Positions 32,004 to 42,275 of a stretch of 64,000 bases of DNA are shown here, one piece after another. The stretch is from Rhynchonema sp. JSB1_4 (lineage: Eukaryota; Nematoda; Chromadorea; Monhysterida; Xyalidae). A program made the position numbers and the translations under genes. The stretch lies in NCBI GenBank assembly GCA_030248065.1, contig JASAMV010005235.1, forward strand, positions 1-64,000, given 5' to 3'. The notes under the pieces were generated by a model, which did not search any database, was not told the origin of the DNA, and saw nothing but the letters and a program-made list of their open reading frames with translations. How positions within the stretch are numbered: the first letter of the stretch is position 1; every line of letters begins with the position of its first letter.

Positions 32004-35000
32004 CTACTCAACTTTAAGCTCGTTATTATTATGATTACTACCGACATCGGTCGAATTCCACTTGGTGATCGCGTTGCGTTGGTCCGACGTGAATCGGTGT
32101 ATGACAAATCGTTCCACGCCGCCATGGACCAGTCCCAGATAGACAAACACACCAATGGCGAAGACAATGTAGTAGAGCGTTGGGGTCATCGTGCAGAAGA
32201 AGTACATCCACATGGACGCCGTGCACAGCCAGAAGGCCACGCTGAACATCAGGCCCAGACGTTGCACACCGGTTGGCGTCACCTGAGCGTCAATGGGGGA
32301 TCTGTGGCTGCGAAAACGTTCCGCGAAGGGGCCTAGGCAAGGGAAAAAGAAAAAAAAAAAACACTCCTCCTCCAGGGAAAAAAAAAAAATGAAACAAAAC
32401 ATTTTCTGTGTGAAATTTGACCAATAGGGCGAGAATGAGGGAAAAAAAAATTTTAATGTCAAAACATGGCTGCTGCAGTAATGCGAAAACGTTTCTGCTC
32501 AAGTCAGCACAATAATAATTGCCCAATATGTGTTTGTTTGTTTGTTTTGTTGCTCTCAATGACGCCCGTAAAACCATGCAGAAAATTCGTGATAGAAGCA
32601 CAGTTGCAAGACCAGGTGGGACAATTACGGAGATAGAAATAGTTACAACACTGGTTACAACAAAACCACAGCAAATGAAAGCGCCAAGGAGAGAGAACGA
32701 TCACGGGCATCAGGACAGATCACATGGGATCACATGAGCCCAAAATGTGCCGCTCTTCGAAAAACAAACCTTCCCAGTCCAAAAACAAACAACACCAAAC
32801 ACCAACCGGCCAGAACAGTTGCGTTTTATCGGGGGCAAAGTGCCTCTTCAACGGATCGGGCTCGGCATGAAATCGTTGCAATCGCTGCTCTTTCTGTGCC
32901 CACAAATCACGCAGCCACGTCTCCATCTCAGCTTCGTTGTCGATTGGTAGACCACTCACATCGAAACGTTGAATTTGACAGTGCACGTACATTGGTGGAC
33001 CTGACATCAAGTTTCGCATTTTAGATATGATCAAATAGATTAATTTTTGGAGAAAGTAAAACACATGTTACGCATGAAGCGCTCTCGTGCTAATAATCAC
33101 TCACATAAATTACCCAATATCAAGAGAAAAATGTTTCGGTAATTCTAAATAGTCCACCATCAGCTCATAACTAAAAAAAAACTCTGGCACGGATAAGATC
33201 GAAAAACTAAGAAATTACGTTACGTCAACGGAACAGACAGAACTTCGATCAATCAACCTTTAGTGGCCATTTCCAACTCAGACTGTATGGTTCGGTCTGC
33301 ATAGCCCATCGTTACAGCATAGATGTATTTCAGGTAACCAGCTGAAAGGTATGAATTTATGAATGCAATTCGACTGACGCATAAGATCACAGATTAATTC
33401 TACGGCTCTTTCATAATCAACAACGTCAAACGAAAATATGTCACCACAATCAGGTCGAAAAACTGCTAAAGTTTATGGCACACACATAAACGGCCAGTTT
33501 TTTCAACGGCCCTCAAAAGAGCGTAAAATCCATAATTACGCCGAAATCAATTTTTCAATCATGGCGTAGGTCTCCTGCTGGTTTTGGATCAAAGAATTCA
33601 CCAGACCAAATTGTGGTACTCCAAACTGAGTCATAGATATCACGTCACTGCATCAAACAAAATCTCCAATGAGAAAACTTGCCCAAACAACCCCCATCAT
33701 ACCCAGGTACCTCGTTTCATGCTTTTGGCCAAATAAGTGAACCCAGTGGTCCTGGGATGCAGCACGTGTTCGTATCTGGGTAATCCCATTTTATCGGCGT
33801 AATTATTACTCCTTTGCGTGGCACGCGGACATTTGTCTGTGCCCTCGGGAAACAGCAGAATCTGCGCGAGGAGAAGACATGTATGGGCAAACTACACCAA
33901 CATGAGCTCGATTTCGCAGCTGGCAGAACAGTGCAACATTCTGACAAAAGTTAACCGAACAGCCACAACAAACCTGATAATTTCTGTTCGAATTGGCGTA
34001 ATACTGTATGGTGTCGTCAAGCACCTTCTTATCCGCCTCCCAGTTTCGATCGAGGAAAATGAACGAATCACACTCCATCGCCCAGCCTGAAAATTAATTG
34101 AAAACTTTATTTTTTTTCAGTCGCAATATAGTTACGTGTTTTTTGCGTGAATTATATGTTCGAAAGTTTTTTTCAAAAAATTTTCCAACTACTGAAGGAC
34201 ACGTGCGGCTCAAAAAAGCCTATTTTGGACAAGATTTGGGGCATAACGGCGTAAAAAAGCCTCAAATGCACTCGGGATGTTAGTAGTTTGACAAATTATT
34301 TCGTGAATTTGCAAAATAATTGGAAAATCAAAAAAAAACTTCCGCTTGAAAAAAATTGCAGAAAAACAGAAACGTATTACCTGCGCCGGGCACCCACTTG
34401 AGCTCCTTTTTGAGCGAAATTTTCTCGGTGGTCAATAGGCGAGGATCCATTTTGTATAATACCGACCTGAAACGCAACAAGTAAACAAAAGTTTATGAAA
34501 CTGACAACAAATACAAATACAGTTGTACAACACAACACAAACAGTGGTCGGTTGAAGACCGGACATCACACGCCCTCGGACCCAGAACTCAGCCATAATA
34601 AGCAATGTCCCGACTGCAGCGGAAAAACATTTGTCGCAATCCGTGAAAACTGTGAACAGCAAATGCAGTGATGTAACAAACAAAACAGAAACCCACCAAA
34701 AGAATAACCAATCCAGTCTTGTTCGATGGTTCATGAGAATTAGAGCTGGTTGGTCGTACAGAATGCGGTCGCCGGACACAAAGTACTGTATGCCATACAG
34801 AAACTCGAGCAATGCCTGAATGTGGACAACAATATATAAGTGTGGCAAGAAAGGCTCCGTGCAGTTACCACTTGAGCGTCAGGGTACTGAATCCACACAG
34901 AGCGGCTGGGATTTCGTCGGGCCAAATGGAAATGACGATAACACGACGAGTTGTGGTATGTTGTTGCAAGAAGGTTGGGCACCAGCAAGATTTGTGGTAT

Positions 35001-36008
35001 CTAAGCATTGTCCGCTTTTCTTCGCTCAACCATTTCTACTCTTTTTTTGGATGAAAAGAACAAAAAATTGACTCTGAGGGACTCTATTCCGGGGGGCTCT
35101 ATTTAGGTTTTACATCCGAAATTGCCTGCCCGCTCCGATTCTGAAATCGCCTCTTGGAATTTCTGGGAAAACCATCTGGAACAGAAGTCTGAATCGGGCC
35201 GGGTCGGGATTTTCGATTTTGTGTCAGACAAACCAAATGTTTAAAAAGACGCACAATAGGGATCGGAGATCGGACGTGGGTGTGGGTGTGCGTCCCCTCC
35301 GGCGGCGTGGGTGTGTGGAACTTTCAAATGTTTGGGTTACCGTCATCCACACCCACACAGTTGGAAGCGTAGACCATTTGGAACATTGAGAAGGACAAGA
35401 AAAGCCAGCCACTTGCACCAATTAAGTTAATTCAGAATTAAAAAAGCAAGGCATATTTGGTTATGCGTATCAGTGTACCCGTAATATATGTGGAACAGGG
35501 ATGAACACAAGTTCAAAAGATTGTGAACAACTCTGACGAGTTTCAAACGCGTGAGTGTTTCTCAATCACTCTTTCGGCATTTTCCCCTGTCTGTAATTGT
35601 TTCTAAACCGCTACGCAATTAATTGAACATCATGTAACGTGATTGAACACGAAAATGCATTCTACCGCGCAAATTTAGAGCGTAGCGCGCGATTTTTCGG
35701 AATTTTTTCGGGACTTTGTACAGCAGCTCGAGGTCTTGCTTGTTGACGTTTTTCTCCATCGTCTTTATGAAGCCTTTAATTCAGATAGATCGGAGCAGAA
35801 CGCGGTACCCAACCAGAGCCAAGCTAAAACAAACCGGCGGCAAAGTGAGCCACATGGCGACCAGCTGATCGGCGCAGAATCTCCACAATTTCGGTCGCAG
35901 GAAGATGAGCGGAAAGAACGGAACGAGAATGAAGATGCTGCCGAGAAATGCGGTCGTTTCGAGCAGCGGCGCAAAGATGGCCGCCTTCAGTAGCGTTGAT
36001 TTGAACAT
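32004..36008 (-). CDS. LCLAT1: Lysocardiolipin / acyl-CoA:lysophospholipid acyltransferase, LCLAT1-like
   Basis: Eight minus-strand exons join exactly in frame to 417 residues: 36008-35835, 34815-34697, 34466-34381, 34086-33974, 33861-33711, 33341-33258, 33000-32803 and 32332-32004. Human LCLAT1 is of nearly the same length. The order of motifs matches: an N-terminal membrane segment (FLGSIFILVPFFPLIFL); block I with the catalytic NHRTRLDWLF (HX4D); block II (CDSFIFLDRNWEADKK); block III FPEGTD; then HVLHPRTTGF; and two C-terminal hydrophobic segments. The family transfers acyl groups from acyl-CoA to lysophospholipids at the ER or mitochondria-associated membranes; monolysocardiolipin, lyso-PI and lyso-PG are known substrates of relatives, and the substrate here is inferred only. 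An in-frame ATG 27 codons upstream (36089) is an alternative start. Intron 1 contains a fragment of a GGGGGGCTCTATT element. An unassigned frame (MTQFGVPQFGLVNSLIQNQQ) lies in the exon 5-6 intron. Confidence 0.95.
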
Positions 36009-36157
36009 GGCACTTTGCGATGAGATTGGAAGGTTAAAGGTTTGCTGAAATCCAGTGACGAAAACTTGACGTACGATCAGTTCACCCAAAAAAAATCCCT
36101 CAATCTCCGACCATAGGCACGCGTCGTGAGAGGCAGAGGTGTCAATAGGGGCCGGCC

Positions 36158-36537
36158 CAGTGTAGTTCCTGGGGGGGAGGGGGGTCCCCCCCTCGGGTAC
36201 ACTATCTCCCCCTCAGGTGGTACACTATCCCCCTATCTCCCCCTCCGGGTACACTATCTCCCCAATTTTTGCCTAAAATAGGCATTTTTAGGCCTAAATG
36301 GGCATTTTTATACCAAAAATGTGTGATCTTTAGGTCAATGTTCTCAAAAGTCGCCAAAATGCCCTTTTTATGAAGAATTTTTTCCAAAAAAGGCAGATCA
36401 AATTTTCTACCTCAAAAAGTGACTTTTTCCCGAATTTGGGTCTTCCCCCCCCTTCCCCCCCTCGGGGGTACACTATCTCCCCCTCCGAAAAAAACGGAGG
36501 GTCCGCTATCTTCCCCTCCGGACCAGGAACTACACTG
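36158..36537. mobile_element. hAT-like MITE, family B
   Basis: Termini CAGTGTAGTTCCTGG and its complement CCAGGAACTACACTG, followed inwards by G/C runs and a core of AAAATAGGCATTTTT-type palindromes. The flanks are GGCCGGCC (36150-36157) and GACCGGCC (36538-36545), an 8-bp target duplication with one mismatch. It sits just upstream of the LCLAT1-like gene. Related right ends are at 28004-28018 and 61653-61668. Confidence 0.8.
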
Positions 36538-36689
36538 GACCGGCCCGCACTGTCGGACCGAAGTTTTCCATGGACGGACCGGGTGAGGTCAGGATCGCGC
36601 CGGGTCACCTTCTCGGCACGGCTCGGGCGCAAAAATCTTTGCCTTTGAAAAGCATAAATCTACTTACTCGAGACCAGTGTGGTGGCTGG

Positions 36690-37346
36690 GGGCAGTGTAG
36701 TGGCAGGCCCATGTGTGGGAGGCATAGTAGTGGCTGGGGGGGGGGGGTTGGGGGGTTGAGTACTTACCTCTCACAACTCCAAATCATACCTCTCACAAGC
36801 AATTTTATTCCTTTTTAAGGCAAAAATCGGTGTTTTTCGACCTTATTTCCCCAAAAATCGCAACCCACCCATAATACCTATTTTTAGGCGATTTTCGGCG
36901 AAAATTTGGAAAAAGTACTATTTTTACCTCAATTTTTGGCCGAAATTGTATCACAAAAACGGTGTTTTTTCGCCTTTTTGGGTGACCAAAATCATACCTC
37001 TCACGCTTCCGGTCCCAACCCCGCATCATACTTACCTCCCACACATGGGCCTGCCACTACACTGGTGGGAGTGGGAGGTAAGCATGATGCGGGGTTGGGA
37101 CCGGAAGCGTGAGAGGTATGATTTTGGTCACCCAAAAAGGCGAAAAGACACCGTTTTTGTGATACAATTTTGGCCAAAATTGAGGTAAAAATAGTACTTT
37201 TTCCAAATTTTCGCCGAAAAACGCCGAAAAATAGGTATTGTGGGTGGGTTTGCGCGCGGAGCGCGCGATTTTTGGGAAAATAAGGTCGAAAAACACCGAT
37301 TTTTGCCTTAAAAAGGTATAAAATTGCTTGTGAGAGGTATGATTTA
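36690..37346. repeat. Large inverted repeat, two head-to-head element copies
   Basis: 36775-37050 and 37070-37345 are inverted copies with few mismatches, each about 275 bp, separated by about 25 bp around CCTGCCACTACACTGG. The shared end GTAGTGGCAGGCCCATG also starts a third, partial copy at 38053. Such a near-perfect palindrome would form a long hairpin in RNA. Confidence 0.8.
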
Positions 37347-37449
37347 GAAAATTTTATAGAAAATAGAAAATTTGACCGATTTTTGGCCCTTTTGAAAAAA
37401 ATTCTCCATAAAAAGGGTATTTTGGCGACTTTTGACAACATCGACCTGC

Positions 37450-38330
37450 CTCTAATTGACGAATAGACACGAATAAATGCGATTACAAGCGAAAAAACAT
37501 CCTTTCAAAGTCAACCCCATTTTTAGGGGTTTTTGGGGGGTATTTCTGGGAACAATTTTTCAGCTTCGGGTCAGTGAATTAATAGAGCCCCCCCCCCGGA
37601 ATAGAGCCCCCCGTAATAGAGCACCCCCAAAATGGGGTCAGTGAATTAATAGAGCCCCCCACTTCTATTTAGGTTTTTACGGTACCTTCTACCTTGGTCG
37701 CGGCGGTTAGTGTACCTTAGGGGGGACCCCCCTGCGCCCCCCCTTTCTACCTCAAAAAGTGACTTTTTCCTGATTTTGGGTCTCCCCCTTCCCCCCCAGG
37801 GGCAAAAAGCCAAGCCCATCTGCACGCCTGGTCACTTTTGCACGACGTGAGCGGGATTGATTTTATGGATTTTGAAGCGATGCGAATAACAATGGGCGGC
37901 TGGTTGGACAGTTATCACAAGGAATTCGTTCATCGGCGAATATCGCGATCAATTTCGTTAGTTCACCATTGTGACCGGACCGGAGATTCACAAATTTGAA
38001 GTACCCAAAGCTGTATTTTGTTTGCCACTGGGCATATGGAGTTAGTCCAGCCCAGTGTAGTGGCAGGCCCATGTGTGGGAGGTAAGTATGATGCGGGGTC
38101 GGGACCGGAAGCGTGAGAGGTATGATTTTGGTCACCCAAAAACGCGAAAAAAACGGCGCTCTTACAGAACGTTCTGCCGGAGCAAATTTTCAAAAATTTT
38201 ACGGCGTACTATTTAATACTACGCCGGAGCTATTATAAAATATTCTGCTGCAAAAATAAAAAGAAATTTTATGGACCATGATAATACATTGAGGATCGGT
38301 TGGGTGACACTTCGATGCAATTCACCTATT
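37450..38330. other. Mosaic of element fragments
   Basis: 37560-37690 has two runs of AATAGAGCCCCCC blocks; related blocks appear at 35070-35110, 60640-60880 and 62935-63070. 38053-38150 is a partial copy of the GTAGTGGCAGGC element. 38155-38270 contains GAACGTTCTGCCGG motifs related to the array that follows. No gene. Confidence 0.6.
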
Positions 38331-38331
38331 C

Positions 38332-38770
38332 CATTATATTCTGCCGTCGGCATACTGTTCTGCAATAGGTCACAACTTTCTTTCGGAACATTCTGCCGCA
38401 GTTTAGTTACTTACAGAATATTCTGCCGTCGGCATACTGTTCTGTAATAGGTCGCAACTTTCTTTCGGAACATTCTGCCGCAGTTTAGTTACTTACAGAA
38501 TATTCTGCCGCCGGCGTACTGTTCTGTAATAGGTCACAACTTTCTTTCGGAACATTCTGCCGCAGTTTAGTTACTTACAGAATATTCTGCCGTCGGCATA
38601 CTATTCTAGAATAGGTCGCAACTTTCTTTCGGAACATTCTGCCGCAGTTTAGTTACTTACAGAATATTCTGCCGCCGGCGTACTGTTCTGTAATAGGTCG
38701 CAACTTTCTTACGGAACATTCTGCCGCAGTTTAGTTACTTACAGAATATTCTGCCGTCGGCGTACTATTC
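38332..38770. repeat. Second 82-bp tandem array (GAANNTTC satellite)
   Basis: Five to six copies of an 82-bp unit (spacing of CAGAATATTCTGCCG: 38414, 38496, 38578, 38660, 38742). The sequence is unrelated to the 82-bp array at the window start. Each unit carries two GAANNTTC palindromes, AGAATATTCTG and GGAACATTCTG. An inverted two-unit fragment lies at 45062-45205. Confidence 0.92.
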
Positions 38771-39091
38771 TAGAATAGATTAAAATTTAGTTCCAGAACA
38801 ATCTGCCTCATCACAACTCTTCCTGGCTGGTGCCTAAGCCTAGGCCTAACCCCAAAGGAAGTGTAAGTGATGGGCTCACCTTCATTTGAAGCACACTCAT
38901 GGCAACGCAATTCAAGTGTATACAACCAGTAACAAATGCCCAATTACAGCATTATACAGCAGCATTTAGCAAACATGAATAATCACCCAACAGTATCATG
39001 TCCGCATAAATTTGAGACATGTATACATGTACAGTACATGACGATAAGGAAATGATAACATGCAGCATCAGATGGAGTATAGCTGTCCGAT

Positions 39092-41802
39092 TTAGCGGTA
39101 CACGTCGTACTGGATCGCAATCCAGAACAACATGTTACCGAAAATGTTCGTGTTGTCGTGCGAGCGACGGAAAATGTAAGCCGACAGATATGAGTTGAAA
39201 TTCGCCTCCGACGTTCCGTGAATCACGCGCAATGTGCGTTTCACCGCCGACCATGTGGCTTCGATATTTTGTGTGTGCACAGTCGGGTCGTTGGGATCGA
39301 CAAAGTGAAGTCGATGATTGACCCAGTCGTGACCATACATGTTTTGCAACGCGCCGTTCACGAGCGTCTGCAAGATGTGTTATGTTGCTCGGTACTTACG
39401 TGATGGTGGGATCGGACTTGTCTCGCATGCCTCTTTTGCGTTCGCTGATTTAGTCTTGACCGGTTTATACTTTGTTGCCTGACAACGATCTAGACAGCTT
39501 TTACGCTGGTGAAACTCAGCTTTATCATGCAAACAGACACAAAAGTGTACCCACCTGCAGATTGCCCAGTCCGTGATAGGCAGCCCAGCCATCCGTAATG
39601 ATTCGCGTGCCGGGTCGGATCCATTGAATGATCAGAGCGGTCAGCGTTTGAGCGTTGCGATTGGGAACCTGCTGCATCATGATGTTGTTGGTTCCTGAAA
39701 AACGATAAAGGAACATGCATGATGAGCTTCAAACATTGTTGTTTTATAGCACTGATGAGTGCTAACCACGTTCCACGCATCCAAAGACCCAGCCATGCCG
39801 ATTGCGATCTGCGCCAACATGGTATTTGGCCTTGAAAAATTTTGACTCGTCACATTCGACGATGGTATTTGGGCCACCTAGTTGACGCAGAGCAGCATTC
39901 TGAATGCACCACTCTTCGCAAATCTCGCGACAGAAGTTGTACCTGCAAAGTGGGTGCAGTCAAGGTATGTACATATGTATGTATATAGGCTAGAACAAAG
40001 ACTGCAAAGGCGCGGCGCTCTGGTTTGGTGACCACATATCAACAACTATACAGCAGATTGATGGAGAGGCTTTTCTAATCATATGAAATTCTACATACCA
40101 ATCCACGGCGCTGCTGGGCGAAATGGTCAGCTCTTGCTGAAGCGTCAGCAACGAAGTGGGAGGGGTGGTGGACCAGTAGTAGATGATCCGAATGATGTGG
40201 CACGGATGGAGTTTGGATTTTTCGAAGAATGAGTTCTTTCGCAGCTGTATCGTGTGCACTGTGCCCCCACCGCCGTGGTCACGATTGGCACGGCACGCTG
40301 AACATCGCCACTCGTAGCCATCGATGCGCTGTGGGTTTTTGATGAGCGACATCCACTCGTCACAGTTGGGATCGGGACAACGTCGATGATTTGCGATGAG
40401 ATCTGCAAAACGGGTTTACAGCTGTTCCTCAAATCTGTTGATACTATCGCACTCGATCCGATCAAGAAGTTATCAATATCGGCCATCGCCGGTCACGATA
40501 TTCCTAATTTTACCTAATTCGTAAGGTAGTATGCAACTTACGACGATTGGCCAGCCAAATCATGCACTGTTCTTGATCGTCCGGGCCCGGATTCAGTCTG
40601 CACTCCTGCTGCAGCGTGTGCAGCGTTTGTTGTTGAGCGGCTACGGCTTGACGATCCATTGGCTGCTGTCCGGGTTGCAGAATTGTCAGTCGGCGTCTTC
40701 CTTGATTGATTGGCGGGCCTACACCACAGAAGGGAATTTTGAATTGCTGTTGTCTCTGTTCGTGCCGTGTGCGTCACAGTGAAACATCAGCCAACCTCCG
40801 CCAGCCGCTGCCGCTGCTCCGCCTGCTGCAGCTGCTCCTGGGACAGGATAAGAATTTTGGTTGTGAAAGAAGGACTTTTGTTTGTTACATAGTTGTGCAT
40901 GTCCCAACTTAGATACGTACAGCATACCAAACATGTACCATCACATACCGTACAGTTCCGGGTGCAATTCTAGGCTGAAAGTTGAAGTCGCGTGCACGCG
41001 ACTTCCTGGTACTAAAAGATAGGCAGCGCACGCGCAAAACTTCAACTTTCAGCCTGCAATTGCACCCGGTACTACAGTACATGTACATCGAAGGCATGAC
41101 AGAAGGCATGACTGTGAAACAGTTAAACATCACCCAACCTCCTCCGGCCGCCGCCGCTCCACCAGCCACTGGACCCGCTCCACCTGTCACGGAAGGGTGC
41201 AAATTTCACAAAACTGTTTTCTGATGCTCAATCTGTCATCAGTGAAACATCACCCAACCTCCTCCGGCCGCCGCCGCTCCACCAGCCACTGGACCCGCTC
41301 CACCTGTCACAGAAGGGTGCAAATTTCACAAAACTGTTTTGTGATGATCAATCAGTCATTAGTGAAACATCACCCAACCTCCAGCGGCCGCTCCACCCGC
41401 TGCCGCCGCTGCACCTGCACAGGGTTAGGAAATTTTTAATTTTTTTGTCATTTTTCATGCCCTGACTGTGCTGGTGACATGAGCTAACCTCCAGCCGCAC
41501 CCGCTCCACCTGCCGCCGCAGCAGCACCGCGGCCAGGAACGACACCGCGACCACGCAATCCTGAGATGAATGGCCGAATGGACTTCGAAGACAAAGAAAA
41601 ATTAAAAATAAACAACCGTGCAGGAGTCTAAAAGCGCACCAGCAATGCGTGGAGGCCGACGACCAGCAGCTGCTCCTCGTGCAACGGCACCGGCAACGCC
41701 GCCGCCTCGAACGCCGAGTCCACCACCCCTGCCGCCACCACCACCGCGACCGGGGCCACCACCGCCACGACCGCGACCACCCATCATCAACATGGGCTGC
41801 AT
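39092..41802 (-). CDS. IS1595/ISXO2-type (Merlin-like) DDE transposase with RG- and Gly/Ala-rich N-terminus
   Basis: Eleven minus-strand exons join without a frame break (491 residues): 41802-41640, 41560-41489, 41414-41379, 41303-41259, 41183-41139, 40837-40796, 40718-40542, 40402-40099, 39942-39767, 39694-39555 and 39367-39092. Exons 1-6 encode an RG/Gly-rich, then Gly/Ala-rich region and are all joined in phase 1. Exon 7 is Gln-rich. Exon 8 has a zinc ribbon (CPDPNC ... CSAC), then KNSFFEKSKL and SAVDWY, as in ISXO2-like transposases. The DDE triad is intact: ECDESKFFK (exon 9), ITDGWAAYHG (exon 10) and HTQNIEATW (exon 11). In the family this domain cuts and joins element ends. No terminal inverted repeats were found around the gene, and 11 exons are unlike an active element, so domestication is inferred. 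If the upstream frame is used, translation could begin at 41979. Confidence 0.9.
40955..41071. mobile_element. Small palindromic element in a transposase-gene intron
   Basis: CCGGGTGCAATT followed by GGCTGAAAGTTGAAG on one side, and the inverted copy ending TTGCACCCGG on the other, with about 40 bp between. About 115 bp in all; no clear target duplication. Confidence 0.5.
41122..41400 (-). repeat. Tandem 120-bp duplication of a Gly/Ala exon with its intron
   Basis: Exon 5 (41183-41139) and exon 4 (41303-41259), with surrounding intron, are near-identical 120-bp units; exon 3 (41414-41379) begins a third, diverged unit. Each exon is 45 or 36 bp, flanked by phase-1 introns and ending in GGAG|GTTGGG with a TGATGTTTCA just inside the intron, so duplication preserves the frame. 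Confidence 0.88.
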
Positions 41803-42275
41803 GACGGATGGCCATGTGGACGTGATTTCGTTTGTCGCTGGAAATGTGTCTGAGTATTGCAATAAATGAACGAAATATAAACCTTTACTCCGGCGTGATC
41901 GGGAGCAAAATTCAGTGCAATCACGGTGGTGGTGGTGCGGTATTTCGGTATCTTTGTTTAAAAAGTCTGTAGACAGCATTATTTAATTGCCAAACACATA
42001 TGTATAATTTTATGAATGTGTTGGATATGGCTGACTCAATAAATGTGTGTGTTGAATGAAGCGCGGAACTGCATGACCGATGCCGAGAGGTTTTTTATTT
42101 TGATAAACTAACGCTTTTAATGACAGTAATGCAATTCTGTCCTTCAAACTGATAACATGACCGTTTATCATACACTTGGCGAAACAAATGATGTAATAAG
42201 CATTTACAAGAGAAGGTGTACAACAACATATACAGCAGCATGTAAGAATGTCCAAGTACGAAAAGGAAAGGGCTT

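Noticed and set aside
41597..41869. Pro/Arg-rich plus-strand frame (PPPRPGPPPPR)
   Set aside because: It is the complement of the RG/Gly-rich first exon of the transposase gene, which has matching splice phases.
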